DNA from: Culex pipiens pallens
Taxonomy: Eukaryota; Arthropoda; Insecta; Diptera; Culicidae
Assembly: GCF_016801865.2 (NCBI RefSeq)
Contig: NC_068937.1
Location: forward strand, 68,427,930-68,491,929
DNA: 64,000 nt
Reading direction: 5' to 3'
Below are positions 10,440 through 20,910 of this stretch, piece after piece. Position numbers and translations under genes: made by a program. The stretch's first letter is position 1; every line of letters begins with the position of its first letter. The notes below the pieces were generated by a model, which had not been told where the DNA came from, made no database searches, and saw nothing but the letters and a program-made list of their open reading frames with translations.

Positions 10440-11993
10440 AGGATTGTGGACCGGATTCGTTTGATCTTACTTGGCACGTCCGTGCAGGTTTTAGGCCGTC
10501 GTGCCGAGCGCACTTGCAGGGCTTTGACCGTCCGGCGAGCCTGTTCCGTCCAGCGTAATTCCGAGGGAACATGCAGTTTGGCGACCGTCCAACAACCTTT
10601 TCCATGCAGCATTGTTTTGAGACTTACTGGTTGGCCGCCGACAGGCGAATCTAATCCAGAGCCATGGCGACCGTTCCGCGAGCCTGTTCTGTGCTGCGTG
10701 TTGCGCTTGGCAGTTACGGATTGCAAGAACCTATTTTTAAATGCAAATAACAAATTATTGCTCTGATAGTGGACGAAAATGATACAAGAAAATTACCAAA
10801 AGAATTGTCCGGAAACGTGAACCGGTTCCGGTTGATCTTGACCTAGAGCGTATGTGCAGACCATGACCTGCAATCGGGGCTGAGGTTGTAGACTGCTCAC
10901 CGGTTCCTACGCCAGGATGGGACGGGACGTGACTTGCATTTTGTTGCTCGCGAGACCAGTTCCTGCTGTTCGGTGGGCAGCGCTGCGGACCCCCAGTGTA
11001 CCCCTTTTAGTGTAGCCGGCTGGGATCATTTCCTCACCCATAAGCAGGTTTTTTGAGCTAGAAAGAGGGAAGGTTAGTTTGGAAAATTTTAAGGATGACT
11101 GTTTTACCTATTCTTCAACGGTATCGGTTGCGCTGCCACCAACTACTTATGCCTCCAGGGTGGTCTAGCTGCAAGGCTAGACTGGTTCTGGAAGTGAATG
11201 ATACATTCCCGGGAATCAAAATCTGTCCAAGGAGGTAAACCGACCGTCCGTCTCCTCCTATCGACGGTTCTGGCTAACGTTAATCTACTATAAACCCGGA
11301 AGCAGCATCTGGTCCTTGTTTTCCGACTTTGTCCTCAATTCTTCTTTGTTTGCGCTTGGTCAGCGCTATATTCGGCACCGGACGGGCTTCTTGGTGGCAG
11401 TGGCGGCCCTTTGGACAGCTTGCGGATTTTCGTTGGCGAACACGTTCGTTTGAATTTTTTAGTTGCTGGTGACTAAAAAATCTACGGAATTGAGCAACGT
11501 TCGATGTTCTCATGATGCCCAGGTCACCTGTGGCAGCTGTAGTCGTGGGTTTAATCTGGCACACGTCCTCGGGGAGAATTATCGATAATCGGCCGTGACC
11601 AGTCCCTCGAGTACAAGCACTAAGGGGTCGCTTCGGACAGAGGTTTTAAATTTGAGGAACTTGTCTGGTTGGTTTGTACAGCATTACATCCGTCGTTTGG
11701 TGCGCACTTTCAGGGCAGTGCTAGTCCTTTGAATCTGTCCCATGCTACGACGTTCCTAGGGCACTTGCAAGGCCATAGCGGTCACGCGTGACAATTCCGG
11801 AATACGGCTGGTGTGAGAATTTCTGGATGTTGTACTTTTTGGTACGGTACATGGGCACATAAACTGTTACGGTCGTTGAAAACACGACCTGGTCAAACGA
11901 TAGCTTACGGTAAGATTTAGAACTGGCAACATCCGGGAGCAGAGGTGACCGTGGGGGTTTGCGTTATCGCGTCCAACGAGGTTACGCTTAGTC
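10440..11993. other. Unassigned region with diverged internal repeats
   Basis: G+C-moderate DNA with loosely repeated phrases, for example GACCGTCCGGCGAGCCTGTTC near 10525 against GACCGTTCCGCGAGCCTGTTC near 10670, and paired GG-TTGATCTT phrases near 10450 and 10820. No ORF above 115 codons and no RNA gene was recognised. Confidence 0.4.
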
Positions 11994-12130
11994 CAGGGTC
12001 GTGCACAGGATTTTCGAAAGGGGAGGGTTTTCTCGAAAGAGGCGCATAGGGTGCTTGTTCAAATTGCGAAAGGGCGCTAACAGTCAATCTTTAATCTCAA
12101 TAAATAATACTTTGGTATATTTTACATATT

Positions 12131-12230
12131 TTTTGCTGGTTCGAATCCCGAGGCGGACGCTCTAAAATTCTAAGTGTAAATATGGGTATCCGGCGCCGTC
12201 GCTCTGTGCCTTACTCAAACAGGGCGGCGA
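12131..12230 (+). mobile_element. Probable SINE fragment with box B
   Basis: A polymerase III box B-like GGTTCGAATCCC (12138-12149) is followed by GC-rich sequence (GCGGACGCTCTAAAATTCTA, then CGGCGCCGTCGCTCTGTGCC). No box A lies at the proper distance, so it would be 5'-truncated. Confidence 0.45.
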
Positions 12231-12650
12231 AGTCCTTGTAGTTAAAAAGAAGACAGTGGTTGGTCTTGTACCGGCCGACAGATTTAAAGTCAACTTCGTT
12301 TTTTTTTTTTAAATATTTTACATTGGTGCAACAGGAGACTACATTTTTTGAATTGGCGCTGCAAATCGTGTTGAATAGCGCCATGAAGGGGAGCGTTAAT
12401 TCGGAGTTTGAGCGAATTTGAGATTTTTGCGCAAATGAGAGTTTTGGCATAAATCGGAAGAGGGATGGGCCGTTCACTTGTGGAGCTTAAACGGGGTTTT
12501 AGTGAAGAAGTGTAGCAGTAATTGCTCAAAACAAGTTTTCATAAGTTTTTTTTATATTAAGAGTAGTTCTCTACGATTTCGCAATTTTTTTTCGCGATTT
12601 TTTTCTTTTCATTTTTTTTTTATTTGGATGAAACTTTGCCATGCACCATG

Positions 12651-12726
12651 CATTCTCTATGTCAAAAGAAGCAATTTTGCATCATTCGTTTTTCTATACA
12701 AATGTCCATACAATTCTGGGGGCTGG
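12651..12726. repeat. Dispersed 76-bp repeat, copy 1
   Basis: The phrase CTATGTCAAAAGAAGCAATT and following bases to GGCTGG recur at 13761-13836 with about five changes. Both sit in AT-rich DNA without genes. Confidence 0.85.
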
Positions 12727-13760
12727 TTATATTAAATTTATATGCAAATGAATAAATTTCTATATCTTCACAAGGGATTATCTGATCGATTTGGTGTCTT
12801 GGGCAAAGCAAAAAATCCGATTTTTTATGTTTTAAGGGACTAAAAAAGACATCTACGGAACTTTAGTGATGGTGCAAAATCTGGTTTAGGATATATGATT
12901 TTTTTTGAAGAAAAAAAAAACGAAAAAGTGGACAAAAATGGTTGAAGCAATTTTGTTAACAAATTGTACCGTTTTCAGGTTAAAGCTAATTTAGACTGCA
13001 TTTTCAATTTATTTTGGTTTCTATTCATTTTAAAATAACACTTCTGGAATTTAAAGTACCCCTAAAAAATATTTTTGAAGAGCCAAGAAAATTTTGTACA
13101 ACTTTCTCTCTGAAACTTTCAAATCGAGCAATTTGTTTCTGAGGTACACAATCTCAAAGAAATCAAATCGATGAACTTGATTTTTTTCTAAGTGTTAACC
13201 CTTTGCTGCCCATTTTTCTTTTTTTTTATTTTTCCCTTGTCATTTTGAGCAACTTTTGTTGTACGAAAAACTTTACTTCTCTTGTTTTATGTTGTTTTTG
13301 TTTAATTTTTAGTTTTTATATTTGCATTTATCTTGTTTAGTTGATATTTGTTTTTTGTAGTATTTGGCCTATTCTAGCACCTAATTTGTGATGTTTTTTA
13401 CAGCCAATTTTTCTTTTTTTGTATGTGTTTCATTTTTTTTATACTCTAGAACAAACTATTATCATTTAAATTGTTAAAAAATGCTTAGAGGTATCGTCTG
13501 AGACAATAGAAAAAAAAGTACAGAAAATATAAGTGAAAAACACAGTCAAGAAAAACAATCATTTTTTAAAACATTGGTAAAGTCACATAAAACAAATCAC
13601 ACGTTCTACCCTATTTTTTTTTTCAAATTTTAAGAGTTCTTCTTTCCATTGCTTTTTAAAAGTCGAAAATTTGTTAAAAAAATGATTTTTGGCGAATTAT
13701 TAGATTGAACCCCGTCTAGAGGTGGGGTTGGATTGTAGCTGGATAAAGGTTGGATTGTAG

Positions 13761-13836
13761 CATTCCCTATGTCAAAAGAAGCAATTTTGCATCATTTGTT
13801 TTTCCATACAAGTCTCCATACAATTTTGAGGGCTGG
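13761..13836. repeat. Dispersed 76-bp repeat, copy 2
   Basis: Direct-orientation partner of the copy at 12651. The DNA between and around them (12230-14056) is T-rich and has no supported gene. Confidence 0.85.
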
Positions 13837-14056
13837 AATGGGTATGTAAACGTATAAAATTTTGTATCTTTGGACGGAATTTTCTGAAAATCTGAAAAAT
13901 TAGATAAGAAACTTCATTTTTGGGTCAAACATTTGTAACAGACTTTTTGAGTATAAAAAATGAAAAAAGATAATTTTGAATATATTTCTATCGACTCCTT
14001 GACGTTTCTGAAGAAACGTCCTAGAAAATCGATAAAAAGTAACAAAGTTGCTACAG

Positions 14057-15666
14057 CAGGGCTGAGCTGTAGGTTAGTCGAGGTTAGTCGTCGACTAACA
14101 AGTTCTTTAACAAAAATGTCGCCCTCCTTAAACCATTTGGCGCCCTCAGTAGGGCCCAAGAGAAACTTTGCATTTTGCAAATTTGGTAAGTTGCCAAGTT
14201 GCGCCGCGAAACGCTGCCGCGTTTGTTTTGAATCAACTAGCAGTGCTCTTCAACGTGTTCCGTTTTCATGATTCTTTCCTTTTTCTAGATGCTGCTACGT
14301 TGCTGTTCGCACTGTTCACACTGTTCGTTTTATGCATCGCTAGCATACAATGACCGGTGTTATGGTATATCAGGGTCTGATCTGTGTTTGAAAAATACAT
14401 TTTGGTTCGCTGCGATGATTTAATTTATTGCGGCTGGAGTGGCTATTTTTTGCCAAATCATTTATAAAATTACCTTTAGTAGGTGTGCAATCGGGTCAAA
14501 ATTATTTTTTTTATGGAATTTGCAATTCCTCAGTATTTTCAATGCAATTTAATTATGTTAAAAGGGTAGAGTAGGATACATCTGAAAAACGTTTGCTGAA
14601 AATATCACATTCCAAGAACAAAACCCGCGATTTTGGCAGCTTTATATATGTGGGGTACGATTATCACCAAAAACGATTTTTCAAAAAATCAACCTTTTAA
14701 TATGTTCTTTGAAATGGGTCGATTCCTTTGAATGAGTAACACTGCTGAGTTACTTGTTATGATCATTGCTTCGTATTAGAGCATTATTTTAGTTTAAATT
14801 TTTAAACGATTCATCAAATTCCATAATATTTTTGGAAAATGTTGGTAAACTATCTAAGATCAATCCTTCGCTTTTTCTCTATCATTTAAATTGTTTTTGT
14901 TCGTTAGAAGTAATTAGATTAGATTAGATTAGATAGATTAGATTAGATTTGTTCGAAAGAAGTAATGAGAAGTGAATCGTTTTTTGACCCATAGTCACAC
15001 AAACTGACGGTACAGTAATGTTAACTTGATAATGTTTTCAATGTAATTTTGAGATAGAATAATGTTGATTTTAACGGTGCACATCAACCAGAGTTTTTGC
15101 ACCCAGATTTTTGTTACAGATATTTTAGTATCTTGAAAACTACGGGTACTATCGAAATATTTTTTTATTCATCCCCTAAAGTACTATCCACCATGTAATT
15201 TACAACAAAGTTTCATTAATTTTACAATCCCGTACTTGCAGGATTCGGTCCGTAAGTTTGACAATTTTGGTATAAGAAGACAACAACTTCCTTCGTTGCT
15301 GTGCACCCTTAAATGAAATATGTTTGTATGAAAGTTGATAACCTTTCCGAATAGGAGATTCATACTCGTACTGTTGCTGTATAACTGTTGCAGTTTGCCG
15401 ATAATAAAACAACATTTTATGATTAGTGCAGGGACCTAATGGAAAGGGCAAATGGATAAACTCACTTTTTCATTTGCTAACGTAGCTGTTATTTTTTGTG
15501 TAATCAAAAAACGAACAGCATATTCCCCCCCCCCCCCCGCTCATCACTTGGCGCCCCTTGTACAAATATAGGCGCCCTACGAGGAGAAGCGCCCTCGCCA
15601 AGAACATTGGCGCCCTAAACCCGCCAACAGCGACTAACTAGTTCAAAATCGTACAGCTCAGCCCTG
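14057..15666. mobile_element. Non-autonomous hAT element, complete
   Basis: Perfect 15-bp terminal inverted repeats CAGGGCTGAGCTGTA (14057-14071) and TACAGCTCAGCCCTG (15652-15666) are flanked by a perfect 8-bp target duplication TGCTACAG (14049-14056 and 15667-15674). An 8-bp duplication with CAGGG ends is diagnostic of the hAT superfamily. GGCGCCCT words cluster near both ends, like the subterminal transposase-binding repeats of hAT elements. At 1,610 bp there is no transposase frame, so it would need an enzyme supplied in trans. A short GATTA run at about 14912-14948 may mark an old SINE tail inside it. Confidence 0.95.
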
Positions 15667-15674
15667 TGCTACAG

Positions 15675-16388
15675 GAAACAAAGATATATTTCGATTTACC
15701 CCAGAAAATGTTCCGAAAAGGCACCTCTCTCATAAACAAAATTTAAAAAATGATTTAATAATTAACATATTAAAAAAATACTATCAACGCCTGAAAAGCA
15801 CCAAAGAAATGATGAAAATATTTTGAAAATAAGATTTCAAAGAAAGTTTCACAACACGAAAAAAAATGATAAAAAGTTGCGCCTTATGATGAAATAAAAA
15901 TGTTAAATAAAACAATTTGACTTGATTTGACATGACAAAATAAAAAAAAAAATGAAAAAGTAGAGCAACATAAAACAAGATCAAAGATATTTTGAAAAAA
16001 GGACTTTACCAGCGGCGTTTTGTTAAAATAAAAACAAAATAAAATTATTTGACTATCGGTGCTCCTCAAGCTATAAAGACTGTTCAAAACTAGTCAAACA
16101 AAGTGTGCCAACCGGTGCAAAAAATTGTTGTAGCTAGAACGTTAAACAGAATTTTTATTTTGTTATGTTATCGTACGCCAAACTTTGTTTGGCTCTTATT
16201 AAACAGTCTTTATGTTGCTAGAGGGGCGACGATAGTCAAACTTTTTTTTGTTGAATGTTTTAATTTTGTCATAATAGCGTTTCCAGTAAAATCTTATTTT
16301 TAAAATATTTTTATCATTTTTAAGCTGCTTTGGGCACCGATTTATCAACTTTTTTTTCAATAATTTTACCAATGCTTTTCTCCACTCA
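15675..16388. other. AT-rich spacer
   Basis: Long A and T runs with scattered short frames on both strands. No feature could be supported. Confidence 0.6.
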
Positions 16389-16390
16389 TA

Positions 16391-16528
16391 CCCAGTCACG
16401 AAATATTCTAGCAGAGCTGGGTCTGTCAGAAACTTGCTAGAACGGTGGAACATTTCTGCTAGAATGCTGTAAGAATATCCAGCTCTGTAAGAACTCTGTT
16501 AGAATCCTTCTAGAACGTCGTGACTGGG
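16391..16528. mobile_element. 138-bp TA-flanked MITE
   Basis: Inverted ends CCCAGTCACGA and TCGTGACTGGG are perfect over 11 bp (next internal bases also partly pair: TTCTAG and CTAGAA) and lie between TA dinucleotides (16389-16390 and 16529-16530). A TA duplication points to the Tc1/mariner group. Confidence 0.88.
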
Positions 16529-16539
16529 TAAGGGCGCCT

Positions 16540-17143
16540 CCAGTAAAACTTACATATTGAGAATTTACATAAAAAAATTTACGTCATAGGGGCGCCCCCA
16601 TTCCATTTTCCATATCGAGAATTTGCATGAATTTTTTAAGTCGTAGGGGCGCCTCAAGTCACATTTTTCATATCGAGAATTTGCATGATTTTTTTTTTGT
16701 CATAAGGACACCTCCAGTCAAATTTTCATATCAAAATTTGTATGATTTTTTTAAGTCGTGGTGGCGCCTCCCGTTAAATTTTCATTTTAAGAATTTTCAT
16801 AAAAATGTTTAAGTCATAGGGGCGCCTTCAGTCAATTTTCATAATGAGAAATTGTATGATTTTTTTAAAGTCGTAGGGACGCATCCATTAAATTTTCCAT
16901 AGCGAAAATTTTCATGATTTTTTAAGTCGTAGGGGCGCTTCCTGTCAAATTTTTAATATTGAAAATTTGTTTAAAAAAAATTATGTCGTAGGGGCGCCAC
17001 CAGTTAAATTTTCATAATAAGAATTTGTATGATTTTTTTAAGTCATAAGGGCGCCTCAATCCAAGTTGCCATATCGAGAATATGCCTTTAAAGTCGTAGG
17101 AGCGTCTTCAGATATATTTTTACATTGAGAATATGTATTTAAA
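16540..17143. repeat. 57-bp tandem array, left part
   Basis: About ten diverged units built on AAGTCGTAGGGGCGCCTCCA plus GTTAAATTTTCATATTGAGA and AATTTGCATGATTTTTT. The same family resumes at 24172-25790, so one array was split by the insertion at 17162-24153. Confidence 0.92.
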
Positions 17144-17163
17144 AAAAAAAATCATAGGGGCAA

Positions 17164-17238
17164 GGAGCAGCCGTGGCTGACTGGTTACGGTGTTCGCTTT
17201 GTAAGCGAATGGTTCTGGGTTCGATTCCCATCTGCTCC
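17164..17238 (+). other. tRNA-Thr(TGT)-like SINE head
   Basis: This 75-nt sequence folds as a near-canonical tRNA. The acceptor stem GGAGCAG/CTGCTCC is perfect, the anticodon stem TTCGC/GCGAA encloses TTTGTAA (anticodon TGT), box A is TGGCTGACTGG and box B is GGTTCGATTCC. The T stem has one mismatched pair. Because it sits exactly at the start of a target-duplicated insertion it is read as a SINE promoter, not a working tRNA gene. Confidence 0.75.
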
Positions 17239-17330
17239 CAACGAGAAAGCTAAGAACACATATATTTGAAATGATGAATATAAACGAAAAATCAAAGTCG
17301 CTCGAGGCGGGGTTCGATCCTCCGTCCTTT

Positions 17331-17454
<124 letters not shown>

Positions 17455-17761
17455 GGTCGGAATCTGCTCTCAGACACCTGAGAATTCATTTCTCAGGTAG
17501 TGTGGGGTTGGGAAAACAAAAAGAGTTTACCCGACCCACTAAACCAGTCCTTGAACGCCGTGCCCTTTTCCCCCCGGGACCACCTTTCGGTATAACTTCG
17601 GGGGGAGGCGTTGCATTTTCTGCACTAGTCTACTTACAGGATCCATGCCGGGTGCTAGAACCATTTCCTGTTCTACATACATATGAGTCCATGCGAGGGT
17701 TTAACCGCGCCCAAGAATCGCGTTGCTTTTGATCGGTTAGTCATATGCAGCCCTCTCCTTG

Positions 17762-17937
17762 GACCATCGAGACGTGTACCGATTTGGTAGAGCCAACCGT
17801 CATAACGTGCTCTCCTTCACAGCCACACTCGTGGGTTCTCAACTCCTGTGACCATCGAGACGTGTACCGATTTGGTAGAGCCGACCATCATAACGTGCTC
17901 TCCTTCACAGCCACACTCGTGGGTTTTCGACTAGGCT
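17762..17937 (-). repeat. 88-bp tandem duplication in the 3' UTR of copy B
   Basis: Two units beginning GACCATCGAGACGTGTACCG at 17762 and 17850 mirror the pair in copy A, placed directly after the ORF2 stop. Confidence 0.9.
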
Positions 17938-17938
17938 T

Positions 17939-20908
17939 CTAGTCGTTCCTCCTCTGGTCGTCTCTCCATCTCCGCTGGAGAGCCGAAGTGATCTGCGTCA
18001 CCGCTCCGACGACCGCATTCCACTTGGCGATGTCGCTGCACATTCTTCGCACCACATTATCCGGGCTGGTGTCTGCTCCGATAATGGCCAGCATTTCGCT
18101 TCGCGCTGCCTCGAAGCGAGGGCAGCTAAACACCACGTGCTCCGGTGTTTCCTCGCAATCGACGCAGTCCGGACAGAGAGGAGACTCTGCATGTCCGAAC
18201 CTGTGCAGGTACTTCCTGAAGCAGCCATGGCCCGACAGGAACTGTGTGAGGTGGAAGGTGACCTCTCCATGCCTTCTGCTCACCCACGTGGATACGGACG
18301 GGATAAGCCGATGCGTCCATCTGCCTTTCTCCGTGGTGTCCCACTCACGCTGCCACCTTACCAGCGATTCGGCTTTCGCAGCTTCCCGGATACCTCTCGT
18401 GCCTCTCCGGGTGTAGCGCACGGTGTCCTCCTCCAGTGTGATGCCGATGGGGATCATTCCGGCTATGACGCCAACTGCTTCCGACGAAATGGTCCTGTAC
18501 GCGCTTGCAACCCGCATGGCCATCAGTCTCTGCGTTCTGTCGAGCAGCGCTCGATTTCGCTTCGTCCCCAGTGCCGTCCACCATACCGGTCCGCCGTACC
18601 TGAGTATGGACGTCGCGACACTTGCCAAGAGGCGGCGCCTACTGCTCCTGGGTCCAGCGTTGTTCGGCATAATCCTCGACAGTGCCATGATCGCCTTAGC
18701 CGCCTTCTCGCAGGCGTAATCGACGTGGCTGTTGAAGTTCAGCCGGTCATCCACCATCACCCCGAGGTACTTGAGCGCTCTCTTCGAGTGCACGACGTGT
18801 TCTCCAACGTGTATCTGGGCCTGCTGCACCTTTTTGTGGTTACTAACCAGTATCATCTCCGTCTTGTGGTGAGCGATCCGCAGCTTCACCTCGAGCATCC
18901 AGTTCTCGATCATTGCGATTGCCTCCATAGCCAGCACTTCGACCTCCTCGACATTTTCGCCGGTTACCGTCAGCACTATGTCGTCTGCAAAGCCAACAAT
19001 CTCTACGCCGTTGGGTAGCCCCAGTGTCAACACTCCGTCATACATTCCGTTCCACAGTGCTGAACCCAGAATGGATCCCTGCGGAACTCCCGCGGTAACA
19101 ACAACGGTTTTTTGTCCATCGGCAGTGTCGTAGACCAGCACGCGGTTCTCGAAGTAGCTCTTCAAGATCATGCACAAATAATCAGGCACCTTCATTTTGT
19201 GCAGCGCTGCTGCTATGGCCGCCCAGCTCGCACTGTTGAACGCGTTCTTGACGTCAATCGTGACTATTGCGCAGCAACGGTTCCCCCTGCGTTTTTTCCT
19301 CCGCGCTTCGTCGGCTTTCTCGACCACTTTCCGGATGGCGTCCACCGTGGATCTCCCTTTACGGAAGCCGAACTGCCTCGCTGCTAAGCCATGCTCGCTC
19401 TCCGTGTACTTGGTCAGCCGGTTAAGGATGATCCGTTCCAGAAGCTTTCCGAGGGTGTCCAGCAAACATATAGGCCTATACGATGATGGGTCCCCCGGTG
19501 GTTTGCCTGGCTTTGGCAGCAACACGAGCTTTTGAACCTTCCACGGGTCGGGGAAGTGTCCTTCGTCCAGGCATTTCTGCAGGACTGTTCGAAACCTATC
19601 CGGGAATGCTTGAACCGCCGATTTCAGGGCGAAATTCGGGATTCCATCCGGGCCGGGAGCTTTCTTCACCTTCAATCTCTTCGCTACTGCCACAAGTTCT
19701 TCGTTGGTGATCAGATGACCTTCGGCGTTGCTACCCCCTTCGTCGTTGTACGGTGTAGGAGGCCATGTCGTTGGGTCATGTCTTGGGAAGAGCCCTTCCA
19801 CAATGACCTTCAGCTTGTCGGGACACGTTTCAGCCACCATCGATGGGCCTCTGATCTTCGCCATCGCGACACGATATGCGCTCCCCCAAGGGTTTGCATC
19901 AGCGTCTTGGCATAACTCCTTGAAGCAGTTTGTCTTGCTGCATTTGATCGCTTTCTTGAGCGCGGCCTTTGCAGACCGGTACTCCTCTCTGCACTCCTCT
20001 CTAGTTGCTTCGGATCTTGCTCTCTGGACTCGTCTTCTGGCGCTGAGGCAACTTGCCCGAAGGGTACCGAGTTCTTCATTCCACCAGTAGGCTGGACGAC
20101 GACAGTTCCTTGGCTCCAGTCTCCGCGGCATGGTTGTGTCGCATGCTGTCACCAGTTGTGCTGTTAGCACGTCGGCACTCAAGTTTTGGGGACCATCACA
20201 CCAATGGAGCGCTTCCACGAAGAGACCCTCGTCGAAGTACTGCAGCTTCCATTTCCTTCCGTAGGACCGGCTGCTCCTATCTGGTACAGGGGCTCGTCTC
20301 CCGATGCTGTACCGGATCGCTTGGTGATCGCTATGGGTATAGTCCTCACTCACCCTCCAGTTCATGTCGGCCGCCAGTCGCGGGCTACAGAACGTAACGT
20401 CGATAATGGACTCACGACCGTCTTTGCGGAAGGTACTGCTGGTTCCGCGATTCGCCAGCCTAACGTCTAGCTTTGCCAGAGCTTCCATTAGGCTATGCCC
20501 CCTAGCATTGGTGCATCTGCTACCCCACTCGACCGCCCACGCGTTGAAGTCACCTCCGATAACGATCGGGCTTCGTCCGATCAGTTCATCGGTCAGACTA
20601 TCCAGCATCTGCTGAAACTGCTCCAAGGTCCATCTTGGGGGAGCATAGCAGCTACAGAAGAAGGTTCCGTTTACTTTGGCAATCACGAATCCTTCAAACG
20701 CCCTCGAGACCACTTCCTGTATGGGGTACCGCCCCATCACGTGTATCGCCGCCATTCTTGCTGTATCCGCGGCCCAGTTTCCGTTGTCGTGTGGAACTCG
20801 GTACGGTTCTGCAATAATTGCCACGTCGCAACCCGTCTCCGCGGTCGACTGCCACAGCAGTTGCTGTGCAGTGTCGCAGTGATTGAGGTTCACCTGGGAC
20901 ACCTCCAT
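17939..20908 (-). CDS. R1-clade ORF2: AP endonuclease, reverse transcriptase, zinc knuckle
   Basis: The chosen start is the ATG at 20908-20906, which overlaps the ORF1 stop as TAATG; this gives 989 residues. The frame is also open 13 codons further upstream. Domains in order: apurinic-type endonuclease (about residues 1-225; QVNLNHC, AEPY, IGGDFNAW and SDHQAIRYS blocks), RT (about 400-720; KAPGPDGIPNFALK, QFGFRKGRS, GVPQGSILG, FADD near 641-644), and a C-terminal CCHC knuckle near 910. The endonuclease nicks the TG/CA target and the RT primes cDNA there. Length and order match R1-clade ORF2. No broken motif was seen. Confidence 0.96.
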   Translation of the reverse strand: MEVSQVNLNHCDTAQQLLWQSTAETGCDVAIIAEPYRVPHDNGNWAADTARMAAIHVMGRYPIQEVVSRAFEGFVIAKVNGTFFCSCYAPPRWTLEQFQQMLDSLTDELIGRSPIVIGGDFNAWAVEWGSRCTNARGHSLMEALAKLDVRLANRGTSSTFRKDGRESIIDVTFCSPRLAADMNWRVSEDYTHSDHQAIRYSIGRRAPVPDRSSRSYGRKWKLQYFDEGLFVEALHWCDGPQNLSADVLTAQLVTACDTTMPRRLEPRNCRRPAYWWNEELGTLRASCLSARRRVQRARSEATREECREEYRSAKAALKKAIKCSKTNCFKELCQDADANPWGSAYRVAMAKIRGPSMVAETCPDKLKVIVEGLFPRHDPTTWPPTPYNDEGGSNAEGHLITNEELVAVAKRLKVKKAPGPDGIPNFALKSAVQAFPDRFRTVLQKCLDEGHFPDPWKVQKLVLLPKPGKPPGDPSSYRPICLLDTLGKLLERIILNRLTKYTESEHGLAARQFGFRKGRSTVDAIRKVVEKADEARRKKRRGNRCCAIVTIDVKNAFNSASWAAIAAALHKMKVPDYLCMILKSYFENRVLVYDTADGQKTVVVTAGVPQGSILGSALWNGMYDGVLTLGLPNGVEIVGFADDIVLTVTGENVEEVEVLAMEAIAMIENWMLEVKLRIAHHKTEMILVSNHKKVQQAQIHVGEHVVHSKRALKYLGVMVDDRLNFNSHVDYACEKAAKAIMALSRIMPNNAGPRSSRRRLLASVATSILRYGGPVWWTALGTKRNRALLDRTQRLMAMRVASAYRTISSEAVGVIAGMIPIGITLEEDTVRYTRRGTRGIREAAKAESLVRWQREWDTTEKGRWTHRLIPSVSTWVSRRHGEVTFHLTQFLSGHGCFRKYLHRFGHAESPLCPDCVDCEETPEHVVFSCPRFEAARSEMLAIIGADTSPDNVVRRMCSDIAKWNAVVGAVTQITSALQRRWRDDQRRND

Positions 20909-20910
20909 TA
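20906..20910 (-). promoter_or_regulatory. TAATG stop-start junction of ORF1 and ORF2
   Basis: On the minus strand the last ORF1 codons AAA AAG are followed by TAATG: the ORF1 stop TAA and ORF2 start ATG overlap by one base. UAAUG coupling has been described for the R1-clade element SART1. The same mechanism here is inferred from the sequence. Confidence 0.8.

Noticed and set aside
15527..15539. C-run as a structural element
   Set aside because: A 13-base homopolymer inside the hAT element with no further pattern; likely a length-variable run.
17164..17238. Functional tRNA-Thr gene
   Set aside because: It starts exactly at the left edge of a target-duplicated insertion and has a mismatched T-stem pair, so a SINE head fits better.
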